Assembly: GCA_023430685.1 (NCBI GenBank)
Contig: JAEYZH010000082.1
Coordinates: forward strand, 1 to 64,000
DNA: 64,000 bases
Direction: 5' to 3'
Source of the DNA: Pseudomonadota bacterium
GTDB taxonomy: Bacteria > Pseudomonadota > Gammaproteobacteria > Xanthomonadales > Rhodanobacteraceae
Each line of letters opens with the position of its first letter. Position 1 is the stretch's first letter. Of this stretch, positions 9,105-17,941 are shown piece by piece. Both the position numbers and the translations under genes were made by a program. Below the pieces are notes generated by a model that made no database searches, had not been told where the DNA came from, and saw nothing but the letters and a program-made list of their open reading frames with translations.

Positions 9105-10232
9105 GTGAAGCCCGTGCACCTGGTTCCACTTCTTGCCCTCTGCGCTGCCGTCGCCAACCCCGCCGGCGCAGAGCTGCCGTTCGTCGCAGGTCCGGCGTTC
9201 GACCCGGGACCGCAGCCTTGGGGATGCCTCGCGGCTGATATCGACGGCAAGGGCGGGATCGATCTCGCAGTCGCCAACTTCGCGGTGCCGGGATCGGCGA
9301 CGGTCCTGCTCGGCAACGGCGCGGGCTCGTTCGCAGCGATCGCGCAGCCGCCCGTCGCAAAGGCGCCGTGGGGCATCGCATCCGGCGACTTCGATTCCGA
9401 CGGCAAGCTCGACCTCGTCGTCAGCAGCATATCGAACGACCCGACCGACATCGTGACGGTCATGCTCGGCAACGGCGACGGATCGTTCGACGCCGGGGTC
9501 GAACACGAAGTAGGCGGCAACCCGCAGTTCGTGAAGGTCGCGGACCTCGACGATGACGGGAACGACGACATCGTTCTCGTCAGCTCCGATGCGGAAGCGG
9601 TATCGGTGTTCCTCGGTCATGGCGACGGCACCTTCGCGGCACGCGGCGATTTCGCCCTGGGGCTCGCCCCGATGCACCTCGTCGTGAAGGACATCGACGG
9701 CGACGGGATCGAAGACGTCGTCGCCGCCGCGAACTCGTTCTTCGCCGCGTTCGCGATCCTCAAGGGCGTCGGCGATGGAAACTTCGAGGCCCCTGCCTAC
9801 GGCGGCACGAATGGCTTCTACCACTCGGTCGCAGCGGACGACTTCAACCGCGACGGGCTCACGGACGTCGCGCTGCTGCACCGTGCGTTCTCCCGCGTCG
9901 ACGTGTTCCTCGCCCAGGGTCCGCAGCAGTTCGGCGACTTCGTGTCGTTGCCCACCGATGCCGATGTCGGTTCCGTCGGATCGGCCGACCTGTACGGCGA
10001 CGGGCGGATCCAGATCGTCACCGCGGGCTACTCCGGCATCCGCATCTTCGAGTCGCGCGATGACGGCACGTTCGACGACATGGGCGCGATCCCGGACGTC
10101 TACGGCGGCTACGACATCGTGTTCGCCGACTTGAACGGGGATGGCGCGCTGGACCTCTTCAGTGCCGATGCCTCGCGCGTGGCATCACGCGTGCTGCTGA
10201 ACCAGACCGTGTTCCGCAGCGGCTTCGACTGA
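9105..10232 (+). CDS. Secreted FG-GAP/VCBS repeat beta-propeller protein
   Basis: A 375-residue exported protein. A signal peptide (about residues 1-22, ending NPAGA) is followed by seven FG-GAP/VCBS blades, each with a calcium-loop motif such as DIDGKGGIDLAV, DFDSDGKLDLVV, DLDDDGNDDIVL, DIDGDGIEDVV, DFNRDGLTDVAL and DLNGDGALDLF. Such propellers are extracellular adhesion or scaffold modules that bind calcium. The GTG start at 9105 is chosen because GGAAGG lies 8 nt upstream and it opens directly into the signal peptide; the open frame upstream is antisense or shifted coding. The protein ends in VFRSGFD, the F-x-x-GF(D/E) tail also seen in two other secreted proteins of this window. Confidence 0.85.
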   Translation: MKPVHLVPLLALCAAVANPAGAELPFVAGPAFDPGPQPWGCLAADIDGKGGIDLAVANFAVPGSATVLLGNGAGSFAAIAQPPVAKAPWGIASGDFDSDGKLDLVVSSISNDPTDIVTVMLGNGDGSFDAGVEHEVGGNPQFVKVADLDDDGNDDIVLVSSDAEAVSVFLGHGDGTFAARGDFALGLAPMHLVVKDIDGDGIEDVVAAANSFFAAFAILKGVGDGNFEAPAYGGTNGFYHSVAADDFNRDGLTDVALLHRAFSRVDVFLAQGPQQFGDFVSLPTDADVGSVGSADLYGDGRIQIVTAGYSGIRIFESRDDGTFDDMGAIPDVYGGYDIVFADLNGDGALDLFSADASRVASRVLLNQTVFRSGFD

Positions 10233-10305
10233 GCGATGCGCCGGGCGCCGGCGTGGCGGATGCGCGACTTCCGATCACCGCCCAAGATCCCGATCGATCC
10301 GCGTG

Positions 10306-11265
10306 TCAGCGCGTTTCGGATGCGCGCGGCTCGCCGCCCTGCGCGCGCTCGATGAGCCACGCGCGCAGGCTCGCGAGCGAATCGAGCCGGTGCGCGCCGA
10401 TCTCGGCGAGCACGTCCGCATAGGCGGGCGCGCCCGCGCCACCAACGAGCAACGCGATCGATCGCGGCAGCGCACCGCGCAGCTGCCGCAGTTCCTGGCT
10501 CACGTGCGGGTGGTCGCTCGGATGCACGATCGAGAGCGCGACGGTGTCGGCGCCCGCCACGCGCGCGGCGCGCGCGAGTTCGTTCGCGGGCAGGCTCGCG
10601 CCGAGGAACGCGACGCGCCATCCGCTCGTCGCCGCGACCGTGGCGGCGAGCATAGCACCGAGATCATGCAACTGCATCGCGGGCGTGCCGATCACGATCG
10701 TGCGCGCATCGTCCGGCACCGCGGGCGCTTCGGTCATCCAGGTGAGCACGCGACGCACCGTCGCGGTCGCGAGGTGCCCGTTCGCGGGCGGGAACGTGCC
10801 CTGCTCCCATCCTGAGCCGATCTTCTGCAGCAACCGGCCGAACACCTTCTCGAGCGCATCGTCCGACGGAAGCTGCAATGCCGCCGCGCGCAACGTTGTC
10901 TCGAGCAGGTCCGCATCGAAGTGCTGCGCGGCGTCGAGCGCCTTCTGCACGTACAGCGCGATCGCGGAGTCGTGCACATCGTCCGCGGCTGCACTCGTGT
11001 CCGCGCGCCGGTCGCCCGCGACGAGTTCGCGCAGCTCGTCGTTGCCGAGCGTCGCCACGTGCCCGATCGACCGCCCGGCCGCGGTGACCTTGACGAGCAG
11101 CTGCAGGCGTTCGATGTCCGCATCCGAATAGGTGCGCTGTCCGCCCGCGGATCGCGCGGGCTGAACAGCCCCGTAGCGCTTTTCCCACGCGCGCAGCAGG
11201 TCGGGCGTCAATCCGGTGCGCCGCGCGACCACACGGACGGAATGCAGGGGCGCGGTATCGGTCAT
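10306..11265 (-). CDS. MerR-family regulator with cobalamin-binding domain (CarH/LitR-like)
   Basis: A 319-residue transcription factor: a MerR winged helix (RVVARRTGLTPDLLRAWEKRY, recognition motif RAWEKRYG, then RTYSDADIERLQLL) followed by a B12-binding module. The helical cap holds WEQGTFPPANGH near residue 180, matching the W-x9-EH light-sensing motif of CarH except that Glu is Gly. The Rossmann part has LHDLG, an intact HxxG for the lower axial ligand. CarH-type proteins are AdoCbl-dependent repressors released by light. I choose ATG 11265, which has GAGGG just upstream; ATG 11301 and TTG 11322 are alternatives, but the last lies inside the operator. It is divergent from the fasciclin gene and probably controls both. 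Confidence 0.85.
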   Translation of the reverse strand: MTDTAPLHSVRVVARRTGLTPDLLRAWEKRYGAVQPARSAGGQRTYSDADIERLQLLVKVTAAGRSIGHVATLGNDELRELVAGDRRADTSAAADDVHDSAIALYVQKALDAAQHFDADLLETTLRAAALQLPSDDALEKVFGRLLQKIGSGWEQGTFPPANGHLATATVRRVLTWMTEAPAVPDDARTIVIGTPAMQLHDLGAMLAATVAATSGWRVAFLGASLPANELARAARVAGADTVALSIVHPSDHPHVSQELRQLRGALPRSIALLVGGAGAPAYADVLAEIGAHRLDSLASLRAWLIERAQGGEPRASETR

Positions 11266-11315
11266 GCCCTCATCGTAGGCGGACCGCACTTTCTTGTCCA
11301 TGTATTTATCAATTC

Positions 11316-11357
11316 TGTCCAACTAATTGACCCCAGTTGACAGCAAATAGTTGGACA
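11316..11357. promoter_or_regulatory. Dyad operator between the MerR-B12 and fasciclin genes
   Basis: A perfect 10-bp inverted repeat, TGTCCAACTA at 11316-11325 and TAGTTGGACA at 11348-11357, separated by 22 bp, in the AT-rich gap between the two divergent genes. The right arm sits in the spacer of the predicted fasciclin promoter and the left arm just upstream of the regulator start. A TGTACA hexamer follows at 11363. The position argues for binding by the adjacent MerR-B12 protein; this is inference. Confidence 0.65.
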
Positions 11358-11365
11358 TGTAGTGT
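11337..11365 (+). promoter_or_regulatory. Predicted sigma-70 promoter of the fasciclin gene
   Basis: A consensus TTGACA -35 box (11337-11342), a 17-nt spacer and TAGTGT (11360-11365) as a weak -10 box (3 of 6 matches). It lies 76 nt upstream of the fasciclin ATG. The spacer contains one arm of the dyad operator, so a bound regulator would block RNA polymerase. Confidence 0.5.
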
Positions 11366-11440
11366 ACAAACCGCCTGGTCGCCTCCAGATAGATGGACAA
11401 CCGGTGGACAGGCTCCCTTCCCCATCGCTCAGGATCCGAC

Positions 11441-11932
11441 ATGAACAAGATCTTCACTCTCTGCGCCGCTGTCGCGGTTGCCGCCCCTCTCACCGCACTC
11501 GCCGGCGGCACCGGCTCGATGACCGCAAAGAAGGACATCGTCGACACCGCGGTCGCCGCGGGCTCGTTCAAGACGCTCGCCACGGCGCTCGAGGCCGCCG
11601 GCCTCGTCGACACGCTCAAGGGCGCCGGACCGTTCACGGTGTTCGCGCCGACCGACGCCGCGTTCGCGAAGCTGCCTGCGGGTACGGTCGAGGGCCTGCT
11701 CAAGGACAAGGCCAAGCTCACTTCGATCCTCACCTACCACGTGGTGCCCGGCAAGGTGATGGCGGCCGATGTGGTCAAGCTCGACGGTGCAAAGACCGTC
11801 AACGGCCAGTCGGTCGCGATCAAGGTCGTCGACGGCAAGGTGATGGTCGACAACGCGACCGTGACCCAGGCGGACGTCGGTGCGTCGAACGGCGTGATCC
11901 ACGTGATCGACACGGTGCTGCTGCCGAAGTAA
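11441..11932 (+). CDS. Secreted fasciclin (FAS1) domain protein
   Basis: A 163-residue exported protein. Residues 1-20 are a signal peptide ([20 protein letters not shown]); the rest is one FAS1 domain. The two conserved FAS1 motifs are present: the first as [17 protein letters not shown], the second as the terminal [14 protein letters not shown], with [14 protein letters not shown] between them. Bacterial FAS1 proteins are cell-surface or periplasmic adhesion-type proteins, often stress- or light-induced. The ATG at 11441 follows AGGA at 8 nt. It is a single-gene transcript bounded by a strong terminator at 11988 and governed, by position, by the divergent cobalamin-type MerR regulator. Confidence 0.9.
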   Translation: MNKIFTLCAAVAVAAPLTALAGGTGSMTAKKDIVDTAVAAGSFKTLATALEAAGLVDTLKGAGPFTVFAPTDAAFAKLPAGTVEGLLKDKAKLTSILTYHVVPGKVMAADVVKLDGAKTVNGQSVAIKVVDGKVMVDNATVTQADVGASNGVIHVIDTVLLPK

Positions 11933-11987
11933 TCCACGTCGCTGGCGTGCTCGCGAGCTCGCCACGTCACACCAGGGTCCGACTGCG

Positions 11988-12024
11988 CCCCGCCGCTGTC
12001 TTCAGCGGCGGGGTGCACTTTTTT
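11988..12024 (+). terminator. Intrinsic terminator of the fasciclin gene
   Basis: A perfect 11-bp stem, CCCCGCCGCTG (11988-11998) with CAGCGGCGGGG (12003-12013), a TCTT loop, and a run of six T at 12019-12024. It lies 56 nt after the fasciclin stop codon. Confidence 0.85.
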
Positions 12025-12085
12025 CGGTCGAGATCGGATGTCCGTCGGCGCGAACGCCTGATGCGCGGGTTCGCGTCCGGCGATC

Positions 12086-13456
12086 CTACGGCGTGTTCTG
12101 CGCTCCCGGCGACGGCGTGGTCGAGAACGCCCAGTCCGTGTCCGCGTCATCTGTGTCGGCGCCGTTCGGCAAGCGGACCAGCGACCCGTTGCCGGTATTG
12201 CCGTCTATCGCCGTCGCCGGCGTGCCTTCGACGAGATTCACCGTCGTCGGGAAACCGCCGATCGTGCCGGCGGCAAGCGAGCCTTCGTAGGAAAGCGCAT
12301 CGATCACCGCGCTCGCCCCGGTGGCGATCAGCGCGACGCCGTCGGGTGCGCCGTTCTGCATGCACGTGTCGACGCAGTCGAACGGCAGTTCCAGCGTGCC
12401 CACGGGCAGCGGTACGGAGCCGCCGTGCACGACGAGGTAACCGCCGGCCGGCAACGCGCCGGCCGGTCCGAGGTCGATGCGTCGGTACTCGTTGCCATGG
12501 TTGCCGTCCACGAGCACGAGTGCGAGGCCCGACAGGTGCACGCTCGTCGCCGACGTGTTGTGGATCTCGACGAACTCCATCGTGTCGACCGCGCCGACGT
12601 TGTCGTAGTCGACTTCGTTGATCACGAGCGATCGCATCACGGTCATCGTGCCGAGCATGGCGGGGTCGAAGTCGAGCCCTGCCCCCGCACCGGCGCCGTC
12701 GGTGTCGCAGTAGGTCCAGCCCACGCCCGCATCCTGGCTGAAGCGGAACGTGTAGGCGTAGTCGCCGGCCGTCCACGGCGCCGTCAGCGTCGCCATGAAC
12801 TCGTCGTCGTTGCCGACCTGGGTGTTGTAGCCCGCCTCGACGAAGTGCCAGCCCGCGAGCAGGCGCGGATCGGTGCCGGCAGGCCCGACGCCGAGCGAAG
12901 CGATCCAGCCTGGGGGTGAGCCCGCCGGATCGGTGACGCCCGACTGGAACAGCCGCCCGAAGATCGGCGGGCTGGCCTGTCCACCGAGCACGTCGAACGC
13001 GCCCGGGAACTCCAGGTTGCAGAAATCCGCTTCTCCGCCTGCGCTGCCGACCTCGTTGAGCGCGCCCTCGACGCGCACACCGGCCGACACCGCATTGCCG
13101 AGCGTCGCCGTCACGGTCACCGGCGCGGGCCCGCCGACGAGGCCGCTGACCTGCACCGTTGCAGTGGATTCCCCCGCCAACACCATCGTCCCGCCACCCA
13201 CCACGGCGAGACGCGCAGGTTCGGTCGAGACGATCGGCACGAAGGTGTCGATGGCCGCGGGTTGCGACAGCGTGAGCGTGAGCGGCACCGGCAGCGTGTC
13301 GCCACTCGCGCCTTGCGCGATGTAAACCGGACTCGGCGACAGCGCGTGCGCGCCGTCCTCGAACGCGTTCGCGAACAGCGGATCGGGCGGGAGGATCTGC
13401 GCGCTCGCCGGCAAAGCGGCAACGAGCAGCCACACACCGCACATGGTCATGCGCAT
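12086..13456 (-). CDS. Secreted lamin-tail-domain protein
   Basis: A 456-residue exported protein. A signal peptide (RMTMCGVWLLVAALPASAQ) is followed by a PLFANAFEDG segment, a bacterial Ig-like/Calx-like stretch (residues about 40-140), a region of unknown fold with paired cysteines, and a lamin-tail domain near residues 300-420 (SLVINEVDYDN, MEFVEIHNTS, LSGLALVLVDG). Lamin-tail domains in bacteria occur on surface proteins and secreted nucleases; no nuclease domain is visible here. The ATG at 13456 follows GGGGGA spaced 7 nt. The gene starts about 100 nt from the fourfold palindromic repeat array. Confidence 0.8.
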   Translation of the reverse strand: MRMTMCGVWLLVAALPASAQILPPDPLFANAFEDGAHALSPSPVYIAQGASGDTLPVPLTLTLSQPAAIDTFVPIVSTEPARLAVVGGGTMVLAGESTATVQVSGLVGGPAPVTVTATLGNAVSAGVRVEGALNEVGSAGGEADFCNLEFPGAFDVLGGQASPPIFGRLFQSGVTDPAGSPPGWIASLGVGPAGTDPRLLAGWHFVEAGYNTQVGNDDEFMATLTAPWTAGDYAYTFRFSQDAGVGWTYCDTDGAGAGAGLDFDPAMLGTMTVMRSLVINEVDYDNVGAVDTMEFVEIHNTSATSVHLSGLALVLVDGNHGNEYRRIDLGPAGALPAGGYLVVHGGSVPLPVGTLELPFDCVDTCMQNGAPDGVALIATGASAVIDALSYEGSLAAGTIGGFPTTVNLVEGTPATAIDGNTGNGSLVRLPNGADTDDADTDWAFSTTPSPGAQNTP

Positions 13457-13555
13457 GACATATCCCCCTTGGCCCCGAGCCATGATTTCCCACATGCAAG
13501 GGAGCGTCAAGGAGCAGGGAACAAGACCCAAAGGCCCCCGCGAAACGGATCCTGC

Positions 13556-14020
13556 GCAGGAGCGCACCCTGTGCGCGATTCGCGGGAATGCGAAGCATCG
13601 CGCACGAACGGTTTCCTGCGCGGATCGCCCACAGGGTGGGCTCCTACACACACATGATGGCATGTGCGCCACGCCTCCGTAGGCGCGCACCCTGTGCGCG
13701 ATTCGCGCGAATGCGAAGCACCGCGCACGAACGGTTTACTGCGCGGATCGCCCACAGGGTGGGCTCCTACACACATGATGGGATGTGCGCCACGCCTCCG
13801 TAGGCGCGCACCCTGTGCGCGATTCGCGCGAATGCAAACCACCGCGCACGAACGGTTTTCTGCGCGGATCGCCCACAGGGTGGGCTCCTACAGACGTGAT
13901 CGGATGTGCGCCACGCCTCTGTAGGAGCGCACCCTGTGCGCGATTCGCGCGAATGCAAACCACCGCGCACGAACGGTTTCCTGCGCGGATCGCCCACAGG
14001 GTGGGCTCCTGCACACGCGG
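13556..14020. repeat. Tandem array of four ~121-bp palindromic repeats (family A)
   Basis: Four head-to-tail units begin at 13556, 13679, 13800 and 13921 (periods 123, 121, 121). Each unit has arms GTAGGAGCGCACCCTGTGCG and ATCGCCCACAGGGTGGGCTC that fold on each other, a ~45-nt middle containing GCGCACGAACGGTTTCCTGC, and a ~30-nt tail (ACACATGATGGGATGTGCGC). Divergence between copies is a few per cent by eye. No gene is seen in 13457-14088. Related copies in the opposite orientation are at 49597-49961 and 59090-59301. Confidence 0.9.
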
Positions 14021-14088
14021 GATGTGCTCCACGACTTGGCGGGCTGTGCGCCGCGTGCGCACGTGGCACCGCGCGGGTGCAAACCTGC

Positions 14089-15231
14089 TCAGACCGATCG
14101 CGCCTTCCAGGCTGCCAGCAACGCCGCTTCCTGCTCGCGCGTGATGCCGGCACGCATCGTCGCCTGCCGCTCGGCCGGCAATCGGCGGAACCACGCAAGC
14201 AGATCGTCGACGGTCGTCTCGAGCGGCCGGAACGTGAGCCCCGCCTCGATCGCGCGCGCATTGCTGACCGCGCCATACCCCGCATACGGCCCGCTCTTGC
14301 GCGAGACCCAGATCGGCAGCTCTGGCACCTTCTGCGCCTCGAGGAACTCGGGCGTCACGTGCGTGTACGTCGGCTTCGCGTGCGTGACCTTCTCGCACAC
14401 GCGCAACATGGCATCCATCGTCAGCGGCTTCGCAGGCCCTGTCGCGTTGAACGTCCCCAACGTGCGCGACTCCGCGAGGCGGATCATCCATTCGCCGAGA
14501 TCGCGCCCGTCGATGAACTGCACGGGGTCGGCGCCATCGCCGGGCACGAGCATCTCGCCGCCCTGCGCGACGCGATGCGGCCAGTAGGTGAAGCGATCGG
14601 TCTCGTCGCGCGGACCCACGATGTAGCCCGGTCGCACGATCGTCACGCGATCCCCGAACTGCTTGCGCGCCTCGGCTTCGCTGAGCGCCTTGAGCGGTCC
14701 GTAGAGCCCTTCGATGTCGGCGCGCAGCGACTCCTGCGTTTCGGCCATCGCATCCTTGCCGGTGTAGACCGCGAGCGCGTCGTCCTCGTCGATGCCCGGC
14801 TTGCTGCCGTCCGCATACACCGAGATCGTCGAAATGAAGAGGTAGTGCCCGACGTTCCCCGCGAGCGCCTTGCCCGCATCACGCACCCAGAACGGCAGGC
14901 TCGTCGGGTTGTCGATGCAGACATCCCACTTGCGCCCGTGCAGCGCCTTCAGGTCGCCCGTGTTGCGATCGCCGAGCAGCTGCTCGACATGACCCGGCCA
15001 CTCCGGCGACGGCCGCTTGCCGCGATTGAACAGCGTCACCTTGTGGCCGCGCGCGAGCGCGTAGTTGACCTGGAACGGACCGGTGAATCCGGTGCCGCCG
15101 AGGATCAGGATGTCCAGTGGCTTGCTCGCACGCGTCACGGACGCAGCACCCTGCGCGAGTGCCCACGAGGGCAGTGCGGCCGAGGTGGCGGCGAGTGCGC
15201 CGAACTTCAGGAGATCGCGACGGGTCGGCAT
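14089..15231 (-). CDS. Tat-exported NAD-dependent epimerase/dehydratase-like protein
   Basis: A 380-residue extended short-chain dehydrogenase-like protein. The N-terminus PTRRDLLKFGALAATSAALP, ending SWALAQG, is a twin-arginine signal peptide. The Rossmann fold follows with the dinucleotide loop GGTGFTG near residue 45 and a VTLFNRG second strand. The usual YxxxK pair is not obvious (the LYGPLKALSE segment has Y and K at that spacing), so catalytic activity is uncertain. It resembles isoflavone-reductase-like or CSP41-like atypical SDRs. ATG 15231 has GGAG 7 nt upstream. The gene is flanked by array A on its 3' side. Confidence 0.82.
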   Translation of the reverse strand: MPTRRDLLKFGALAATSAALPSWALAQGAASVTRASKPLDILILGGTGFTGPFQVNYALARGHKVTLFNRGKRPSPEWPGHVEQLLGDRNTGDLKALHGRKWDVCIDNPTSLPFWVRDAGKALAGNVGHYLFISTISVYADGSKPGIDEDDALAVYTGKDAMAETQESLRADIEGLYGPLKALSEAEARKQFGDRVTIVRPGYIVGPRDETDRFTYWPHRVAQGGEMLVPGDGADPVQFIDGRDLGEWMIRLAESRTLGTFNATGPAKPLTMDAMLRVCEKVTHAKPTYTHVTPEFLEAQKVPELPIWVSRKSGPYAGYGAVSNARAIEAGLTFRPLETTVDDLLAWFRRLPAERQATMRAGITREQEAALLAAWKARSV

Positions 15232-15369
15232 GGAAGGCTCCAGGTGGGCGAAGCGGATGGGCGATCGGCCAGCGGATCTTATGCGACTCGGGCCACCCCG
15301 GCGCTTGTCGATCCACGCGCCCCTGCTTCGTCGCCATCATGCCCCGGCACGCGATCCCAGGAGCGAGCG

Positions 15370-15885
15370 ATGGCCAGCCGCACACCGAAAACGCACCCCA
15401 AGTCCACCGCCACTCGGCCAGCCAGGCCCGCGGCGGCGGCCAGTCCGCTGCCGGAATCGATGAACGGCAAGGCGAGCCCGGCCAAGGCCGCGGTCGGCGA
15501 CAAGCCCGTCTTCGCCTACATCGCGAGCTTGCCGCAACCGCAACGCGGCATCGCCGAACGCATCGACGCACTCGCCGCGCGTACGCTGCCCGGCCTGCAA
15601 CGCAGCGTGAAATGGGGCATGGCGTACTACGGGGTCGGCGACGGCTGGTGCTTCTGCTGCGGCGCGTTCGCGAGCCACGTCAAGCTCATGTTCGTCAACG
15701 GCGTGACACTCGACCCGGTACCGCCCGTGACGCCCGTGGCGATGGGTAAGGCGACGCGCGGCGTTGAACTCGCGTCCATCGACGAGATCGACGAACGGCA
15801 GATCGCGGCGTGGATGACGCGGATCGCGGCGATGCCGGGCGTCGGGAAGCGACCGCGGGAAAGGGACAAGACGCCCACGCGCTGA
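15370..15885 (+). CDS. DUF1801 domain protein with basic N-terminal tail
   Basis: A 171-residue protein: the first ~48 residues are a low-complexity Ala/Pro/Lys/Arg tail (ASRTPKTHPKSTATRPARPA) and the rest is a DUF1801 core (AYIASLPQPQRGIAERIDAL, LPGLQRSVKWGMAYYGVG, then HVKLMFVNGVTLDP). The basic tail resembles those of nucleoid-binding proteins, but a DNA role is only a guess. ATG 15370 is preceded by AGGAG at 7 nt. It is divergent from the epimerase-like gene and its 3' end faces a GNAT-nitrilase gene across a C repeat. Confidence 0.85.
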   Translation: MASRTPKTHPKSTATRPARPAAAASPLPESMNGKASPAKAAVGDKPVFAYIASLPQPQRGIAERIDALAARTLPGLQRSVKWGMAYYGVGDGWCFCCGAFASHVKLMFVNGVTLDPVPPVTPVAMGKATRGVELASIDEIDERQIAAWMTRIAAMPGVGKRPRERDKTPTR

Positions 15886-15983
15886 GCTTCGGATTGCGCA
15901 ACGGCCTCGGACGCGGGAAGCCATGGCTGCTCGCGGCTCGATCCCGCCCCATTGGGAACGGGCGTTCGATACCGACCAAGCCG

Positions 15984-16009
15984 ATTGACCACCTCCGTCC
16001 CCACTATTG
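15984..16009 (+). repeat. Short repeat C, copy 1
   Basis: Diverged copy of the C motif: ACCACCTCCGTCCCCACTAT. It lies in the gap between two convergent genes. Other copies on the same strand are at 28561, 29423 and 32634. Confidence 0.7.
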
Positions 16010-16015
16010 CGCGGG

Positions 16016-17584
16016 TCAACCTGGTTTCGCGCCGCGCTTCCAGGTCGTGGTGTAGAGATCGTGGCGCCGGTCGCGCAGGTTCTGCACGCTGCCCGACGCG
16101 CGCGCTTCGACGAGGTCGTCGAGGCGCAGGTCGGCGAACGCGACCTGTTCCGCGTTCGGCGTGGTGTCGGCGGCGATGCCCTCGGGTGCGAACGGGAAGT
16201 CGCAGGGCGTGATGATGCAGCTCTGCGCGTACTGGATGTCGAAGTTGTTCACGCCCGGCAGGTTGCCGACGTTGCCCGAGGTGACCACGTAGACCTGGTT
16301 CTCGATCGCGCGTGCCTGGCAGGAGTAGCGCACGCGCAGGTGGCCCTGCCGCACGTCGGTGCAGTACGGCACGAACAGGATCATCGCGCCCTGGTCGACC
16401 AGGTGCCGCGCCATCTCGGGGAACTCCGAGTCGTAGCAGATCATCACGCCGATCGGCCCGCAGTCGGTCGCGATCGCTTCGGCGCTGTCGCCGCCCGAGA
16501 TCTTCCACCAGTGGCGCTCGTTCGGCGTCGGGTGCAGCTTCTCTCGCTCGTGCAGGCTGCCGTCGCGCAGGCCGACGTAGCAGACGTTGTGGATGTCGCC
16601 ATCCTCCATCTGCGTCGGGTGCGAGCCGCCGATGATGTTGATGTTGTACTTCACCGCGAGCTGCTGGATCAGGTCGCGCACCTGCTGAGTGTACCGGGTC
16701 AGGGTGCGCATCGATTCCGCGGGCTCGAGCTTCTCGTTCGCGACCGACAGCAACTGCAGCGTGATGAGCTCGGGAAACACCACGAAGTCGCTGCGGTAGT
16801 CGGCGGCGATGTCGACGAAGTACTCGACCTGGGTCGCGAACTCGGAAAAGTCGCGGATACGGCGCTGCTGGTACTGCACCGTCGCGACCCGCACGCAATC
16901 CGGAAGCTCGCCGCTGCGCTGCGCCTTGCGGATCACCGGGTGGTCGGACTTGCGCGGATTGCGCCAGACCAGATGCGCGCCGAAGCCGAGCGATTCGTGG
17001 TCCGAGGGCAGGTAGTTCGGCAATACTCCGAGCAGCTCGAAGCCGTTGCGCAACTGGAAGCTCAGCGCGAGGTCGCGGACGCGGTCTTCGCGCACCGCCT
17101 CGATGTAGGCCTCGGCGCTGCCGAATTGCTTCATGCGCTTCGCGAGACCCGGCAGGCGCCCACCGAATACGATGCCGCGCAGGCCGAGCTGCTGGCACAG
17201 GCGCTTGCGGCGGTCGTAGAGGCGCCGGCCGATGCGCAGGCCACGAAGCTTGGGGTCCACGCAGACCTCCATGCCGTACAGCCAGTCGCCCTTTGCATCG
17301 TGCCGCGACGCGTAGCCTCCACCCGTGATCTCGCGCCAGCTATGCCGGCGCAGCGCCACCTCTTCGGCAATGCGGAACGTCGCGCAGTAACCGACCACCG
17401 TGCCTTCGAAGACCGCGACGAACTGCCCCTCCGGAAACTGCGCGAGCTGGCCGCCGACCATCTCCGGCAGGTAGCCATAATCCTGGCCATAGGTGCGCGC
17501 GGTCAGCGCGACGATGCCCGGGATGTCGGCACGCGTCGCGGCGCGGATGACCAATGAAGGTTTGGTGCCAGGATTGGCCGTCAT
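16016..17584 (-). CDS. Bifunctional GNAT acetyltransferase / carbon-nitrogen hydrolase
   Basis: A 522-residue fusion. Residues about 10-215 are a GNAT domain (LVIRAATRADIPGIVAL; acetyl-CoA loop DPKLRGLRIGRRLYDRR). Residues about 230-500 are a nitrilase-superfamily hydrolase with the Glu-Lys-Cys triad in VVFPELIT (E near 272), HEREKLHPT (K near 347) and VMICYDSEFPE (C near 381). This architecture is known in many proteobacteria and probably releases ammonia or an amine that the GNAT half acetylates, but no substrate is established. ATG 17584 has no strong ribosome binding site. The gene stands alone on the minus strand. Confidence 0.9.
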   Translation of the reverse strand: MTANPGTKPSLVIRAATRADIPGIVALTARTYGQDYGYLPEMVGGQLAQFPEGQFVAVFEGTVVGYCATFRIAEEVALRRHSWREITGGGYASRHDAKGDWLYGMEVCVDPKLRGLRIGRRLYDRRKRLCQQLGLRGIVFGGRLPGLAKRMKQFGSAEAYIEAVREDRVRDLALSFQLRNGFELLGVLPNYLPSDHESLGFGAHLVWRNPRKSDHPVIRKAQRSGELPDCVRVATVQYQQRRIRDFSEFATQVEYFVDIAADYRSDFVVFPELITLQLLSVANEKLEPAESMRTLTRYTQQVRDLIQQLAVKYNINIIGGSHPTQMEDGDIHNVCYVGLRDGSLHEREKLHPTPNERHWWKISGGDSAEAIATDCGPIGVMICYDSEFPEMARHLVDQGAMILFVPYCTDVRQGHLRVRYSCQARAIENQVYVVTSGNVGNLPGVNNFDIQYAQSCIITPCDFPFAPEGIAADTTPNAEQVAFADLRLDDLVEARASGSVQNLRDRRHDLYTTTWKRGAKPG

Positions 17585-17860
17585 GCGGATTCTGCGGATT
17601 GTGGGGTTGAAAGCTCCGTTGCAGTCTGGCGATCGGGCAACGATGGCGCAAGCGTCAATGCACCCGGGAGTACTTCACGCGGCTCGGCGTTGCGCGGCCA
17701 GCGTTCGTGTTCGGGAAACTGATGGCGGCCGCCGCAATGAAACATCCTTCGCAGCATAGCCGCGCTGAGGGGGATCGAAGCGAGTGGCGCGGCAGATCCG
17801 GCCAATGCGGTGCGCTGCCGCAGGTCGACGAGTCCGACCTCACCCTCTGCCCTCTCGGGT

Positions 17861-17866
17861 TAGAAT
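17861..17866 (+). promoter_or_regulatory. Possible -10 element of the GNAT-Rnk gene
   Basis: TAGAAT matches 5 of 6 positions of the sigma-70 -10 consensus and lies 76 nt upstream of the chosen start. No convincing -35 box is seen at the right distance, so this is weak. Confidence 0.3.
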
Positions 17867-17941
17867 CGTCGACTTCTCGAAAGAACCGTCATGGCCGAGG
17901 CCATGAAGGGCTTTCATGCTTGCTTCCCATCGGGAGTGGAG

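Noticed and set aside
11266..11322. Longer MerR-B12 start at TTG 11322 or ATG 11301
   Set aside because: No ribosome binding site; the TTG lies in the operator arm. ATG 11265 with GAGGG fits better, though 11301 stays possible.
13556..14020. CRISPR-like array
   Set aside because: Units are 121 nt, palindromic throughout, and the parts between arms are nearly identical rather than unique spacers; no cas genes.
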